From the NCBI GenBank assembly GCA_038326775.1, contig JBBQKJ010000008.1, positions 1 through 64,000 of the forward strand: a stretch of DNA of 64,000 bases, written 5' to 3'. The number at the start of each line of letters is the position of its first letter. Within the stretch, counting starts at the first letter, position 1. Below, piece by piece: positions 35,178 to 44,512 of the stretch. Both the position numbers and the translations under genes were made by a program. The DNA is from DYIU01 sp038326775 (GTDB lineage Bacteria > Actinomycetota > Geothermincolia > Fen-727 > Anoxymicrobiaceae). The notes under the pieces are model-generated. The model ran no database searches. It was given only the letters and a program-made list of their open reading frames with translations, and had not been told where the DNA came from.

Positions 35178-36422
35178 TCAACCTCTTTTTCCCACACCAC
35201 CGGGGCCGGCGGCCGAACGGTCGCTGACGACCTCCTGGAGGACCTTCTCCAGTGTCTTCACGCCCTTCTGCCAGGAGAAGTTCTCCACCATGAGCTCGCG
35301 GGCCTCAGCGGCAATGCTCTCCCTCAGCTTGCGGTCCTCTAGCAACTTGATTGTCTGAGCGGCGAGCTCTTCGGGGGTGTCTGCCAGCAGGATGTTCCTG
35401 CCGTCCTCCGCGGGGAGCCCTTCCGCGCCGAGCCTTGTGGAGACCACCGGGACCCCGCACGCCATTGCCTCGAGGACTTTTCCCCTGAAGCCGCCGCCCA
35501 GCCTCACCGGGCACACGAAGACGTCGCTGTCATAGAGGTAAGGCCGCACGTCGTCCACCTGCCCCGTTATCTCTATGGAGGGGTCGCGCCGGGCCAGCTC
35601 CAGCATGTCCGGCGAGGGCTCCCTGCCGACCACCAGGAAGCGGCCTGCGCCGATCTTTTCCTTCACCGAGGGCCAGGCCTCCGTTGCGAAGAAGACAACG
35701 GCGTCGCGGTTGGGGTCGTGGGGGTAGTTGCCCAGGAACATGACCGTCGGGGTGGAGCCCTCCTCGCGCGGCTCGGGCCGGAAACCCTCCACGTCGACCC
35801 CGTGAGGCACCACGGAGATGTCGAGGCCCGGCCTTACTGCCAGGAGCTCGTCCCTGCCCTCCGGGGTAAGGGTGAGCACCCTGTCCGCGTCCGCGTACAT
35901 GTCGAACTCGAAGCGCTTCAGGCCCTTGAGCTGCATGAGCGCGGCGATGCCTTCCCGGTTGAATCCCTGGAACTCGAGCACCTTCCTGCGCGCGAGGTAG
36001 TAACACTCGTGGACGGACATCACCCGCTTGATGCCCACCAGGTCCGGGTTGTTGTACAGGTACTGGGCGACCATGGAGTACTCGGAAATAACGACGTCGT
36101 AGCTCAGCGCACGGACCATCTCGCGGATCGCCAGGTACATCTCCTCCGAGTAGTTGAGCATGAAATAAGGGGGCACCGGGCCGGCCACAAAATCTGAAGC
36201 GCGTTTCAGCGCCCCCCTGGGCGAGGGAGCGCCAACGAGCTTCAGCTCTGCGCAGTAAGCACTTGTGGACTCGACCTGCTCCGCGGTCGCGTGCTGCGGG
36301 TCAAAGGCGACCAGCGACACTGTATGATCGGGCGAGAGGTACTTCACCCGGTTATAGATGATTATCGGCCCGCCGATGACTTTGCTATGCGGGAACTCCT
36401 TGACGACGAAGAGTATGTTCAT
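35178..36422 (-). CDS. Glycosyltransferase family 4 (GT-B) protein
   Basis: A 414-residue GT-B glycosyltransferase. The N-terminal domain opens MNILFVVKEFPHSKVIGG. The C-terminal domain has VMFLGNYPHDPNRDAV, then VFVCPVRLGGGFRGKVLEAMACGVPVV, which contains the nucleotide-sugar-binding E-x7-E region. The frame is open to 36509, but ATG 36422 gives the family's N-terminus and has AGGCAGGT upstream. It is a single-gene unit and likely acts on an envelope polysaccharide or lipid. Confidence 0.88.
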   Translation of the reverse strand: MNILFVVKEFPHSKVIGGPIIIYNRVKYLSPDHTVSLVAFDPQHATAEQVESTSAYCAELKLVGAPSPRGALKRASDFVAGPVPPYFMLNYSEEMYLAIREMVRALSYDVVISEYSMVAQYLYNNPDLVGIKRVMSVHECYYLARRKVLEFQGFNREGIAALMQLKGLKRFEFDMYADADRVLTLTPEGRDELLAVRPGLDISVVPHGVDVEGFRPEPREEGSTPTVMFLGNYPHDPNRDAVVFFATEAWPSVKEKIGAGRFLVVGREPSPDMLELARRDPSIEITGQVDDVRPYLYDSDVFVCPVRLGGGFRGKVLEAMACGVPVVSTRLGAEGLPAEDGRNILLADTPEELAAQTIKLLEDRKLRESIAAEARELMVENFSWQKGVKTLEKVLQEVVSDRSAAGPGGVGKRG

Positions 36423-36653
36423 CGACCTGCCTTTCCCGGCTCCGGGCGACTCCAGGACTCCGGCACATAATATAGCAGAAGAGGCAGGCCGGCATGCGGC
36501 AGGCGCCATGGTATCGACGGCCCGAAGTTGGTATCATCGGTTCAAGAAGCGGTTCCGCGGTATATCGATCGACAGGCGGACGACACGCGGTCCCCGGAGT
36601 GCGGCGTTACAACCTGGCAGGGGACCCCGTCAGTGCGGGGGCGGTCGCGCGTT

Positions 36654-37142
36654 ATGGAGAGCACTGAAAAGAACGACAGGTGCGCGGAATGCGGCGCCGA
36701 GATCGACGGCCCGCGGTGGTTCTGCGGAGCCTGCGGCAAACTGGTACCGAGCAACGAGGAAGCCCATTCCAGGCCGCCCGGCGCGCCCTCAAAGGATAAG
36801 AAGGCGCGCGGGCGAATACGGCTTAACAAGAGCGAAGTACCGGGTTCGCCCGGTGAGGGTGGGAAAGCCGAGCACCGGAGTTTCTCAAAATCGCTGGTGG
36901 TTCGGATTTTGATAACCCTGCTGATACTGGCGCTGCTAATTGCCGCGCTCGTTCTTATCGACGGCCTCAGGAGGGGCAGCCGGCAGAAAGCCGAGCGGCC
37001 GGGGCCCGTGCCGCTCCCGGCGGACACACGGTTCGTGCCGGAAAGCCCGGCCGGTTTGGAGGAGTTGCCTGATGACACAGCGCCAAGAGGAGACACCCCA
37101 GAGGTCCTGCCTGGTCTGCGGTCATGGGATGGGTCCGCTTGA
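36654..37142 (+). CDS. Zinc-ribbon, single-membrane-helix protein
   Basis: A 162-residue protein. The N-terminal zinc ribbon is CAECGAEIDGPRWFCGACG (two CxxC pairs, residues ~9-27). A Lys/Arg-rich linker follows, then one transmembrane helix (~85-105) and a Pro-rich tail. ATG 36654 is preceded by a GC-rich stretch without a clear ribosome-binding site, and the frame is open from 36528. Its last 71 bases overlap the next gene in another frame. I do not recognise a function. Confidence 0.55.
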   Translation: MESTEKNDRCAECGAEIDGPRWFCGACGKLVPSNEEAHSRPPGAPSKDKKARGRIRLNKSEVPGSPGEGGKAEHRSFSKSLVVRILITLLILALLIAALVLIDGLRRGSRQKAERPGPVPLPADTRFVPESPAGLEELPDDTAPRGDTPEVLPGLRSWDGSA

Positions 37143-37389
37143 CAGGATATGCGATGTTTGCGGGTCGATCAGACGGCCCGCGAGAGCAGGTGGGAAGAGG
37201 AACCCCCCTGAAAAGCACTCCAGCTGTGAAATATGCGGTGAGCAGGTACCTTCGGGACAGCAGCACTGCGCCGAATGCTCCGCCCGCCTCAAGGAGCGCG
37301 CGAAGAGCCGCAAGGTTGAACGCCAGACGAAAGAGTCGATCCTCGCGCGGATGGTACGGCGGCTGAAAGGGCTTTTCAGCGGGGGATAG
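37072..37389 (+). CDS. Small double zinc-ribbon protein
   Basis: A 105-residue cytoplasmic-looking protein with two zinc ribbons: CLVCGHGM...CDVCG and CEICGEQVPSGQQHCAEC, then a basic C-terminus (MVRRLKGLFSGG). ATG 37072 has a good GGAGGAG site. It overlaps the end of the upstream zinc-ribbon gene by 71 bases in a different frame. Either both are real overlapping genes, or an ancestral single protein was split by a frameshift. Confidence 0.6.
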   Translation: MTQRQEETPQRSCLVCGHGMGPLDRICDVCGSIRRPARAGGKRNPPEKHSSCEICGEQVPSGQQHCAECSARLKERAKSRKVERQTKESILARMVRRLKGLFSGG

Positions 37390-37417
37390 CCGGCTGCCCG
37401 TGGGCCCGGGGAGCGGG

Positions 37418-39505
37418 CTATAAAAGAGTAAGAGCCAAAACAGCGATAACCGCCGCGATCACTATGACACCGTAAGACACATCACCCGTGAACTGCTTTG
37501 CCCTTACGTAGGCGGTAAGCCCGGCGATATCCATCGGCAAGGTTGCCACACGGTCGCCGAAGGCCCGGAGCGCCCGCCGGTACCGTTCGCGAACGGCCTT
37601 CCACCAGTCGTACGCGTACTCCCCGGATGATTTAGCCAGCGGGTAATATTTGGCGTGGAGCTCCGCGTACCGCTTCGATCCCTGGATGCACAACCTCAGG
37701 AAACCCACCTCGCTTTTGGAGTAGTAGTAATCTATTCCGAGGGCCGTGGGCAGCTTCAGTTTGAACAGGTCCCAGTGCCGCATAACCATGAAGATGCCCA
37801 GGCCTATGGCCAGGGGTGGCAGCATGGCCAGGAGGTTGGCCCAGGTGTAAAGACGTATCTGCTGGAGGTGATGGACCGCCGCGGGGTCGAGGCTTGTGAA
37901 GACCCGAAGGGCCGGGACGATGAGCCTGCTCATGACCAGCCCGGGAAACTCGCCGAGGAACAGTACGCCGCCGGCCAGGGCGCCCATCCCCACGAGCATG
38001 GGCCAGGGAGCCTCTTTGATCTCGTGCCCGTTCTCGCCGCGGTGGTGGCCGAAGAAGGTGAGGACCAGCAGCTTGGCGATGTAACAGATCGTCCCGCCGG
38101 CCGTGACCATGAATATTATGTCCACCGCCCGCATCCAGGCGCCGCCCAGGCCCAGGGCTTCGACCTCGCAATGGTGGAGCAGGGTCTTGCTGACGAAGCC
38201 GTTGAAGGCCAGGATGCCCATTATGCCCAGCCCCCCGATACAGGTGAGAACGGTGGTTACCGGCATCTTTCGCCAGAGCCCCCCCAGCTTCGTCATGTCG
38301 AGTTCGTGGGTGGCGTAGTATACCGCCCCGACGCCGAGGAACAGCAGGCCCTTGAAAAAGGCGTGGTTCAGCACGTGGTAGAGGGCGCCCGCCAGGCCCA
38401 TCCCTCCCTCGGGCCCCATGTAGGCGCCGACGCCGATGCCCAGCAGGATGAACCCCATCTGGCTGACGCTGGAGTATGCCAGCAGCCGCTTGACGTTGTC
38501 CTGCACCAGCGCCAGGACCATCCCCACCACCATTGTCAGTACGCCCAGCCAGATGATGACCCAGCCGAGGCTGCGCAGGTTTTCGAGGGCGGCGCCCCCG
38601 TGCAGGGCGAACCTGCCCGCCTCCCCGGAGTGTCCCGCCAGCGACGCCAGACGCGCCTCATGCGCGGGCGCCGCCACGCTCAACGTCTGCACCACGCGGA
38701 AAAAGCCGAAGGCGCCGGCCTTTATCATGACCCCCGAGAGCAGGGCGCTCGCGGGCGATGGCGCAGCGGGGTGGGCAAGAGGAAGCCACACGTGGAGCGG
38801 GACCATGCCGGCCTTGACTCCGAAGCCCGCCAGCATGAACCCGGCGACGACGAAGCAGATCGAGGTGGTCAAATAAGCGCTGTCGTGGTTCGCCGTGAAG
38901 CCCAGGCCCCCCGAATATGAGAGGAACAGCAGGATGCCGCAGAGCAGGCTCAGGCCGCCGTAAACGGTCATGAAGATGTATTTTACGCCGGCCTTCTTCG
39001 CCGCGTAGGTCTGGCTGTGGACCACCAGCATGTACGCCAGGAAACCCATCAGCTCGAAGAAAACGAAGAGCGCGAAAAAATCCCCGGCAAGGAAGACCCC
39101 CAGGCACGCCGCCTCGGTGAAGAGCGAGAACGCGTGGTACCGTGTGCGCCTCTCCTCGTGCTGTATGTAGCTGTAGGCGTAGACGGTCGATGCCAGCCAG
39201 AGAAACGAGGCGAACAACGCGAACAGGAGCCCCAGGGAATCGACCTCGAGGAGGAGGCTGCCGAAGAACAGGTCGAGGTCGAGCTTGAGCGTGTAACCGT
39301 TGCTCATGACCCTGGGGAACATGGCCGCACAGCAGGCAAAAGCGCCCGACGCGAAGAGTATGGCCGCGATCGAGCGGAGCCGCTCGTTGCGCATGCCTAC
39401 CGCGAGGACCGCCACGCCCCCCAGCAGCGGCAGCAGGATGGCTATCCCCGGCAGCGCCGAGCTCGCTGTTCTTGCGGCGTGGGCCGCGTGTTCCAGGCCT
39501 TGCAT
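37418..39505 (-). CDS. NuoL/MrpA-type antiporter subunit
   Basis: A 695-residue protein with about 14-16 membrane helices, homologous to the ion-translocating subunits NuoL and MrpA. Signatures are FFALFVFFELMGFLAYMLV (helix with the essential Glu), GFGVKAGMVPLHVWLPLAHP (essential Lys), then SPASALLSGVMIKAGAFG and RLLAYSSVSQMGFILLGIG. The C-terminal ~140 residues include a charged cytoplasmic stretch and a final helix. It is the last gene of the antiporter operon and lacks the DUF4040 end of a full MrpA, which is encoded separately. Confidence 0.88.
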   Translation of the reverse strand: MQGLEHAAHAARTASSALPGIAILLPLLGGVAVLAVGMRNERLRSIAAILFASGAFACCAAMFPRVMSNGYTLKLDLDLFFGSLLLEVDSLGLLFALFASFLWLASTVYAYSYIQHEERRTRYHAFSLFTEAACLGVFLAGDFFALFVFFELMGFLAYMLVVHSQTYAAKKAGVKYIFMTVYGGLSLLCGILLFLSYSGGLGFTANHDSAYLTTSICFVVAGFMLAGFGVKAGMVPLHVWLPLAHPAAPSPASALLSGVMIKAGAFGFFRVVQTLSVAAPAHEARLASLAGHSGEAGRFALHGGAALENLRSLGWVIIWLGVLTMVVGMVLALVQDNVKRLLAYSSVSQMGFILLGIGVGAYMGPEGGMGLAGALYHVLNHAFFKGLLFLGVGAVYYATHELDMTKLGGLWRKMPVTTVLTCIGGLGIMGILAFNGFVSKTLLHHCEVEALGLGGAWMRAVDIIFMVTAGGTICYIAKLLVLTFFGHHRGENGHEIKEAPWPMLVGMGALAGGVLFLGEFPGLVMSRLIVPALRVFTSLDPAAVHHLQQIRLYTWANLLAMLPPLAIGLGIFMVMRHWDLFKLKLPTALGIDYYYSKSEVGFLRLCIQGSKRYAELHAKYYPLAKSSGEYAYDWWKAVRERYRRALRAFGDRVATLPMDIAGLTAYVRAKQFTGDVSYGVIVIAAVIAVLALTLL

Positions 39506-39512
39506 AAGCTCC

Positions 39513-40988
39513 TCAGAAGACCGCCTTGGTGATGACTTCCACGAGAGAATAGGGGAGGCCGGGCACAGTCACGAATATTCCGAGGATCAGTACGAAAGCC
39601 CCTGTTATCAGCACGGGGATCAGCATGGTGCGCTTTGTCTCGTGCTTCAGCAGGCCGCCGACCGGGCCCCCCTTGAAGAAAGCCGCGTAAATGACAGGCA
39701 GGAAGTACACCGCGTTGAGCAGAGAGCTTATCAGCAGCACCGCGATGAAGTACGGCCGGTGGGCCTGTATGCAGCCGACCCCCAGCTCCCACTTGGTTAT
39801 GAACCCGGCGGTCGCGGGGACCCCCATCATTCCCAGGGCGGCCACGGAGAACGCCAGCATGGTCAGCGGCAGCTTCGAGCCCACGCCATCGAGCTCCCTC
39901 ACATCCCTCTTGCCTGTCTCGTGGATGATGATCCCGGAGCAGAGGAACAGCGTGGCTTTCATGAAGGCGTGGTTGGCGACCTGCAGCAGACCTCCGATGG
40001 CGCCGTCCGGGGCCAGCAGGAAAAGGCCCAGGATTATGTAGGAGACCTGCGCCACGCTGGAGTACGCCAGCCTTCGCTTCAGGTCGGTCTGGGTTATGGC
40101 GAAGAGCGAGCCGACGATTATGGTGAAGCTGGCCACGTAGAGCATGGGCAGGGAGACCCCCAGGAGGCGGAGTTGCTTGACCCCGAAGACGTCGAACAGG
40201 ACCCTTATTATGCCGAAGATGCCGATTTTCAGTATGACGCCGGAGAGCAGCGCGCTGGCCGGCGCCGGCGCCGCCGGGTGGGCGTCCGGCACCCAGCCGT
40301 GCAGCGGCATGATGCAGGCCTTCACGCCGAACCCCAGCATGTAGATTGAGAAGATGACGAGGAGCACGGGCTTGCTCGCGTCCGCGTAGGTCAGGGTTGC
40401 GTGCCCGGTGAAGTTGAGCGTGCCCGCGTAGAAGAACTGAAGGAGAACACCCGCGAGTATCACCGCCCCGGCCGAGATGCTGTAGACAAGGTACTTCAAA
40501 CCCGCCTTGCGCGCCTGCTCGGTCTCGTCGTGGATGATGAGCGGGTAGGTGCAGAGGCTCATGAGCTCGTAGAAGATGAACAGGGTGAACATATTGGCCG
40601 AGAACGCGACCCCTATGCAGAAGGAGAGGTTGAGCGCCATGAAGCAGTAGTATCGGGTCTCGCGCTCGTGGATGTAGCCCAGGGAGAACACTGTGGCGAG
40701 CAGCCAGAGAAAGGCGAGCAGTATTGCGAAGTAGAAGCCCACGGTGTCTATGCGCAGTGACAGGCTGATGCCCGAGACCACGCCAAGGAGCCGCTGGGTG
40801 GTTACAGCCCCGTCGAGCGCTCGCGCGTAGAACGGCAGGATGAGGCACAGCGTAGCCGCGGTGATTCCCACGTACACGGCCTTTGCCAGCTTCGGGCGCG
40901 CTTTACCCCACAACGCCGCTCCGACGAGAGCGAGCCACGGTGTAAAAACGACTATGACCGGCAGAACCGAACTCGTCCCTTTGCTCAA
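39513..40988 (-). CDS. MrpD/NuoN-type antiporter subunit
   Basis: A 491-residue membrane protein of the proton-conducting transporter family. The essential Glu is in LFIFYELMSLCTYPLII and the Lys in GFGVKACIMPLHGWVPDAHP. Further motifs are SALLSGVILKIGIFG and RLAYSSVAQVSYIILG. It lies between two other large antiporter-like genes. Three such paralogues in a row are unusual for a simple Mrp antiporter. Confidence 0.9.
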   Translation of the reverse strand: MSKGTSSVLPVIVVFTPWLALVGAALWGKARPKLAKAVYVGITAATLCLILPFYARALDGAVTTQRLLGVVSGISLSLRIDTVGFYFAILLAFLWLLATVFSLGYIHERETRYYCFMALNLSFCIGVAFSANMFTLFIFYELMSLCTYPLIIHDETEQARKAGLKYLVYSISAGAVILAGVLLQFFYAGTLNFTGHATLTYADASKPVLLVIFSIYMLGFGVKACIMPLHGWVPDAHPAAPAPASALLSGVILKIGIFGIIRVLFDVFGVKQLRLLGVSLPMLYVASFTIIVGSLFAITQTDLKRRLAYSSVAQVSYIILGLFLLAPDGAIGGLLQVANHAFMKATLFLCSGIIIHETGKRDVRELDGVGSKLPLTMLAFSVAALGMMGVPATAGFITKWELGVGCIQAHRPYFIAVLLISSLLNAVYFLPVIYAAFFKGGPVGGLLKHETKRTMLIPVLITGAFVLILGIFVTVPGLPYSLVEVITKAVF

Positions 40989-41000
40989 GAGTCCATCCTC

Positions 41001-42506
41001 CTACTTGGCCAGTATCACCCGGGCGGCGGTATTCAGCGAAGGGATCAGCAGGTTTGCAAAGACCCCGAAAAAAACGGTCCCCAGCGCGAGCAGGGCGGCC
41101 GGGATATACATGGTGGCCGGCCCCTCGTCGATACGAGCGTCCGGCATTCGCGCACCGGTGAAGAAGAGGTAGTAGACGACGCGGAAGCAGTACACCGCCG
41201 TCAGGAGGCTGCCGAGGAGAGCCAGCACCACGAAGTAATACCTGCCGCCTTGAATGCAGCCCCACAAGATGTAGAATTTCGCCATGAACCCGGCGGTCGG
41301 GGGCATCCCCACGATCGAAAGGGCGGCGATGGCGAACGCCCCTGCCGTAACGGGCATTGTCCTGCCGAGGCCCCGCAGTTCGCGAAGTTGCCTGCGTTCG
41401 CCCTTGTAGATGAATATCCCGGCGACGAGGAAGAAGCATGCCTTTCCCATGGCGTGCGCCAGGATGTCGAACAGCCCTCCCGCCGTCCCTTCCTGAGTCA
41501 GCACCATCAGGCCCAGCAGGATATAGCCGATGTGGACGACCGAGGAGTAGGCGATCATTACCTTGAAGTCCTTCTGGATTATTGCCAGCACCGCCCCGAT
41601 GAGGATCGAGGCCACCGCCAGCCAGGATATGACCCCCGCCAGGGAAGACCATGTTGACGAGCGGGTCGCGAAGGTCGGCCCGTAGATGGTGAAAATCGCT
41701 CGGAAAAGGCCGATGACGCCCATTTTGATGACCAGGGCTGAGAGGAGCGCGCTGACGGGCGCCGGCGCGATGGAGTGGGCGTCGGGGAGCCAGACGTGCA
41801 CGGGGAACAGCGCCGCCTTGACCGAGAAGCCTGCCACGAACAGCACCAGGGCCACCGCCGCGACCGGGACGTAGGGAGTCGTCTTCAGCCTGATGGAGAT
41901 GTCCAGCATGTTGAGGCTGCCGGTCGCGGAGTAGAGGAAGGCGATCGCCAGCAGTACCGTGAGGCTCGAGGTCGCTCCCATCAGGAGGTACTTAAATGCG
42001 GCCCTCACCGCCTCCCGCGCACCCGTTATGGCGACCAGGGCGTACGAGGCGATGGAGAATATTTCCATGAACACGAACATGTTAAAGAGGTCGCCGGTGA
42101 TGGTAAAGCCGATCATCGCGGTAAAAACCAGGAGGAAAAGGGTGTAATAGTAGGGGACCCTCTCCGGTTTGAGCTCGTGCTGCACGTACCTGTAAGAGTA
42201 GAGCACCAGAAGAGGGCCCAGGGCGGTCACCAGGCATATCATCAGCAGGCCCACGTAGTCGATCCTTATCTGGATACCCCAGGGAGGCTTCCAGCCGCCG
42301 AGATTGTAGGCGACCGCGCCGCGGGGGCTCACCTTCCCGATGAGCGACCACGCCAGGAAGGTGGTGGCCGAGACCCCGGCAAGCGCCCATGGGAAGCAGG
42401 CGCTTTTTTTCCACATGGCCAGAACGGGGCAGAAGGCCGCGAAAACAAGAGGGAGCGCGACCAGGAGGACCGGGTGTTTGGCCGCTACCATCAGGATCCC
42501 GCTCAA
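41001..42506 (-). CDS. mnhD: MrpD-type Na+/H+ antiporter subunit D
   Basis: A 501-residue membrane protein. The Glu helix is FNMFVFMEIFSIASYALVA, the Lys helix GFSVKAALFPVHVWLPDAHS, then SIAPAPVSALLSALVIKMG and IAYSSVVHIGYILLG. Its start overlaps the mnhC stop by four bases (ATGA), as in standard Mrp operons, which makes this the true D subunit. Confidence 0.92.
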   Translation of the reverse strand: MSGILMVAAKHPVLLVALPLVFAAFCPVLAMWKKSACFPWALAGVSATTFLAWSLIGKVSPRGAVAYNLGGWKPPWGIQIRIDYVGLLMICLVTALGPLLVLYSYRYVQHELKPERVPYYYTLFLLVFTAMIGFTITGDLFNMFVFMEIFSIASYALVAITGAREAVRAAFKYLLMGATSSLTVLLAIAFLYSATGSLNMLDISIRLKTTPYVPVAAVALVLFVAGFSVKAALFPVHVWLPDAHSIAPAPVSALLSALVIKMGVIGLFRAIFTIYGPTFATRSSTWSSLAGVISWLAVASILIGAVLAIIQKDFKVMIAYSSVVHIGYILLGLMVLTQEGTAGGLFDILAHAMGKACFFLVAGIFIYKGERRQLRELRGLGRTMPVTAGAFAIAALSIVGMPPTAGFMAKFYILWGCIQGGRYYFVVLALLGSLLTAVYCFRVVYYLFFTGARMPDARIDEGPATMYIPAALLALGTVFFGVFANLLIPSLNTAARVILAK

Positions 42507-42940
42507 GGCACATCCCGGTGCTCATCGGGGCCGGGCCCGTCCAATCGCATGGGCCCCGCACCCCCGGACGATCCGAGAGGACTCCAGGCACCGAGTATCT
42601 CGTCGGCGTTCAGGGAGCCGTACCCCTCGTACAGTTTTATGCACAGCGACAGCGCCACGGCCGTGGTGCTGACCGCCACCACGATACCGGTGAGGATGAG
42701 GGCCTGGGGGATGGGGTTGACCATCCGCGAGGCCTTCACCCCCTCGGCCACGATCGGAGCCTGCCCGCCCTCCACCATGCCGATCGAGACGATGAGAAGG
42801 AACACGGAGGTCTCCATGATGTTCAGCCCTATGAGCTTCTTGATAAGGTTGGGTTTGACCGTGACGGCATAGAGGCCCACCAGGAAGAGGAGCACCGAAA
42901 CCAGGTAGTTAATGTTGTGGAATATCCTGCTGAAGTTCAT
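42503..42940 (-). CDS. mnhC: Mrp antiporter subunit C (NuoK-like)
   Basis: A 145-residue protein with three membrane helices: VSVLLFLVGLYAVTVKPNLI, KLIGLNIMETSVFLLIVSIG (with the conserved Glu) and VNPIPQALILTGIVVAVST. The C-terminal ~35 residues are a Gly/Pro-rich tail unusual for MrpC. Its start lies 32 bases inside the end of mnhB. Confidence 0.92.
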   Translation of the reverse strand: MNFSRIFHNINYLVSVLLFLVGLYAVTVKPNLIKKLIGLNIMETSVFLLIVSIGMVEGGQAPIVAEGVKASRMVNPIPQALILTGIVVAVSTTAVALSLCIKLYEGYGSLNADEILGAWSPLGSSGGAGPMRLDGPGPDEHRDVP

Positions 42941-43670
42941 ATTGGTCCTCTCGTATCATCGAGAAAACGATACTGATGAAAATAACACCGCCGCCGACGC
43001 CGATGCCTGTCTCGATGACGTTCAGCATAATCATGCGAACAGTCTCCGCGGCCGTACCGTGCAGCCCGGGGAGGATGTAGGTAAGAAACTTCACCCCCAC
43101 TGCCAGGCCGATAAAACCCATGGACAGGAAGCCAAGCATGTTGACGCTCTCCATGGGTATTCTCGCCCGGAGCGGCATGCGCGCGGTCGAGACCGGGAGG
43201 CCGAAGACGAGCGTAAAGAGTATGATGCTCGCGCCTATCACCGCTCCACCCTGGAACCCGCCTCCCGGGGAGGACTCGCCGTGCAGGATGGTATAGACGG
43301 CGAACAGCAGCACCACCGGCAGGCTGAAGCGGACCACCGTTCTGACGATGACACTGGCTTCCACCCCGGAGGCGTCCACCCCCGAGCGGCTGCGGCCTTT
43401 CTTCTCACGGTCCAGTATGGCTATCACCGCGCACAGCGCGGCGAAGATGACCGACACCTCGCCCATGGTGTCGTATCCCCTGTAGTTGAGGATGACGCCG
43501 GTGATGATGTTCCCGGCGCCCGCCTCCTCCACGCCCTTCTCGAGATATCGGGGCACCACGTGGGTCTTGTCGGGGGTATCGCGGCTGTTCATGGGCGGCA
43601 TCTTGCCAATGCCGTAGAGCAGCACCACTCCCACCACGGAAAGCGCCGCCAGGACAAGAAGGCGCTTCAC
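42909..43670 (-). CDS. mnhB: Mrp antiporter subunit B with an N-terminal MbhE-like extension
   Basis: A 253-residue protein. Residues ~115-235 are MrpB: VVLLFAVYTILHGESSPGGG, FQGGAVIGASIILFTLVFG, IETGIGVGGGVIFISIVFSM. Residues 1-~110 add another membrane unit with ITGVILNYRGYDTMGEVSV, which is the conserved end of MrpA (MbhE of membrane-bound hydrogenase). Part of MrpA is therefore fused to MrpB. It overlaps the neighbouring DUF4040 gene by four bases. Confidence 0.88.
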   Translation of the reverse strand: MKRLLVLAALSVVGVVLLYGIGKMPPMNSRDTPDKTHVVPRYLEKGVEEAGAGNIITGVILNYRGYDTMGEVSVIFAALCAVIAILDREKKGRSRSGVDASGVEASVIVRTVVRFSLPVVLLFAVYTILHGESSPGGGFQGGAVIGASIILFTLVFGLPVSTARMPLRARIPMESVNMLGFLSMGFIGLAVGVKFLTYILPGLHGTAAETVRMIMLNVIETGIGVGGGVIFISIVFSMIREDQYELQQDIPQH

Positions 43671-43912
43671 CGGTCTTCCTTCCTCGTCGTCTTATAGACG
43701 GTGATGATGAACAAGACCGTGGTGACCCCCGCGCCCACGGCGGCCTCGGTGAGCGCGAGGTCTGGGGCACGCAGTTGCGTCCAGAGCAGCGCCATCATAA
43801 GGCTGTAGGCACTGAACACTGTGACCGCGGCCAGCAGGTCCTTCAATGCGATCGCCACCACCGCTGTCGCGAGCAGGAACAGCATCAGCAGGAGATTGAC
43901 GGTGTAGTTCAT
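43667..43912 (-). CDS. DUF4040 (MrpA C-terminal/MbhD-like) subunit
   Basis: An 81-residue, three-helix protein equal to the DUF4040 part of MrpA or to MbhD: VTVFSAYSLMMALLWTQL, APDLALTEAAVGAGVTTVLF. The frame is open farther upstream, but ATG 43912 has GAGGAG just before it and overlaps the mnhG stop as ATGA. Confidence 0.9.
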   Translation of the reverse strand: MNYTVNLLLMLFLLATAVVAIALKDLLAAVTVFSAYSLMMALLWTQLRAPDLALTEAAVGAGVTTVLFIITVYKTTRKEDR

Positions 43913-44247
43913 TGCTCCTCCGGGGGCAGCGGTTCCACACCGGGCTTGTGCCAGGGGACTATTCCGCTTCGAAAGGCGCTTCTTCCGATCGCGTGCCCGC
44001 ACACGGCGCTCGACAGCATCAGGAAGAAGACCACCGCGAGCAGCTTAAGGATGACGAAAGAGGATCCCGAGCGCAGGATAAGCGCCAGGACGACCGAGCA
44101 GGCGCCCAGGGTGTCGCATTTCGTCGACGGATGGAGCCTGGCGAAGAGGTCGGGGCAGCGGAGCAGGCCTACCGTCCCCCCTATGAAGAAGACGATCCCC
44201 GTGCAGCAGAGCAGCACCACCAGGGCGTCAAGCAGTACTTCAGCCAA
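43909..44247 (-). CDS. mnhG: Mrp antiporter subunit G
   Basis: A 112-residue, three-helix subunit: TGIVFFIGGTVGLLRCPDLF, ARLHPSTKCDTLGACSVVLA (MrpG signature). The start is TTG 44247 after AAAGGGGCG, overlapping the mnhF end by eight bases. The longer open frame to 44298 adds charged residues that do not fit the family. Confidence 0.9.
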   Translation of the reverse strand: MAEVLLDALVVLLCCTGIVFFIGGTVGLLRCPDLFARLHPSTKCDTLGACSVVLALILRSGSSFVILKLLAVVFFLMLSSAVCGHAIGRSAFRSGIVPWHKPGVEPLPPEEQ

Positions 44248-44512
44248 GAGCGCCCCTTTCGGTCTCCGCGTACCTGCAGAGAGATATCGTGACCACAAAG
44301 TTCAAAAGAGCGTAAACCAGGGCGATGTCCAGGTATGTCCCCGGCTGGCCGATGACGAAGAAGACCAGGAGCAGGACGATGAGCGCCTTGGTATTGACTA
44401 TGTTCACGCTTATCAGCCGGTCCTGGATCGTGGGGCCGCGGGCCGCCTGGTAGAGGCACAGGAAGGCATTTGCCATGATGGCCGCCGCGACGGCCAGCAG
44501 GAATACGTTCAC
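44240..44512 (-). CDS. mnhF: Mrp antiporter subunit F
   Basis: A 90-residue, three-helix subunit. Typical MrpF segments are RGPTIQDRLISVNIVNTKAL and GTYLDIALVYALLNFVVTIS. The start GTG 44512 overlaps the mnhE stop (GTGA). The longer frame upstream lies in another gene and is not used. Confidence 0.92.
   Translation of the reverse strand: MNVFLLAVAAAIMANAFLCLYQAARGPTIQDRLISVNIVNTKALIVLLLVFFVIGQPGTYLDIALVYALLNFVVTISLCRYAETERGALG

Noticed and set aside
37418..42506. Respiratory complex I (nuoL, nuoM, nuoN)
   Set aside because: The three large subunits look like complex I, but they sit with MrpB, C, E, F and G, and no nuoA-I or nuoH/J genes are present. The Mrp-type reading is better.
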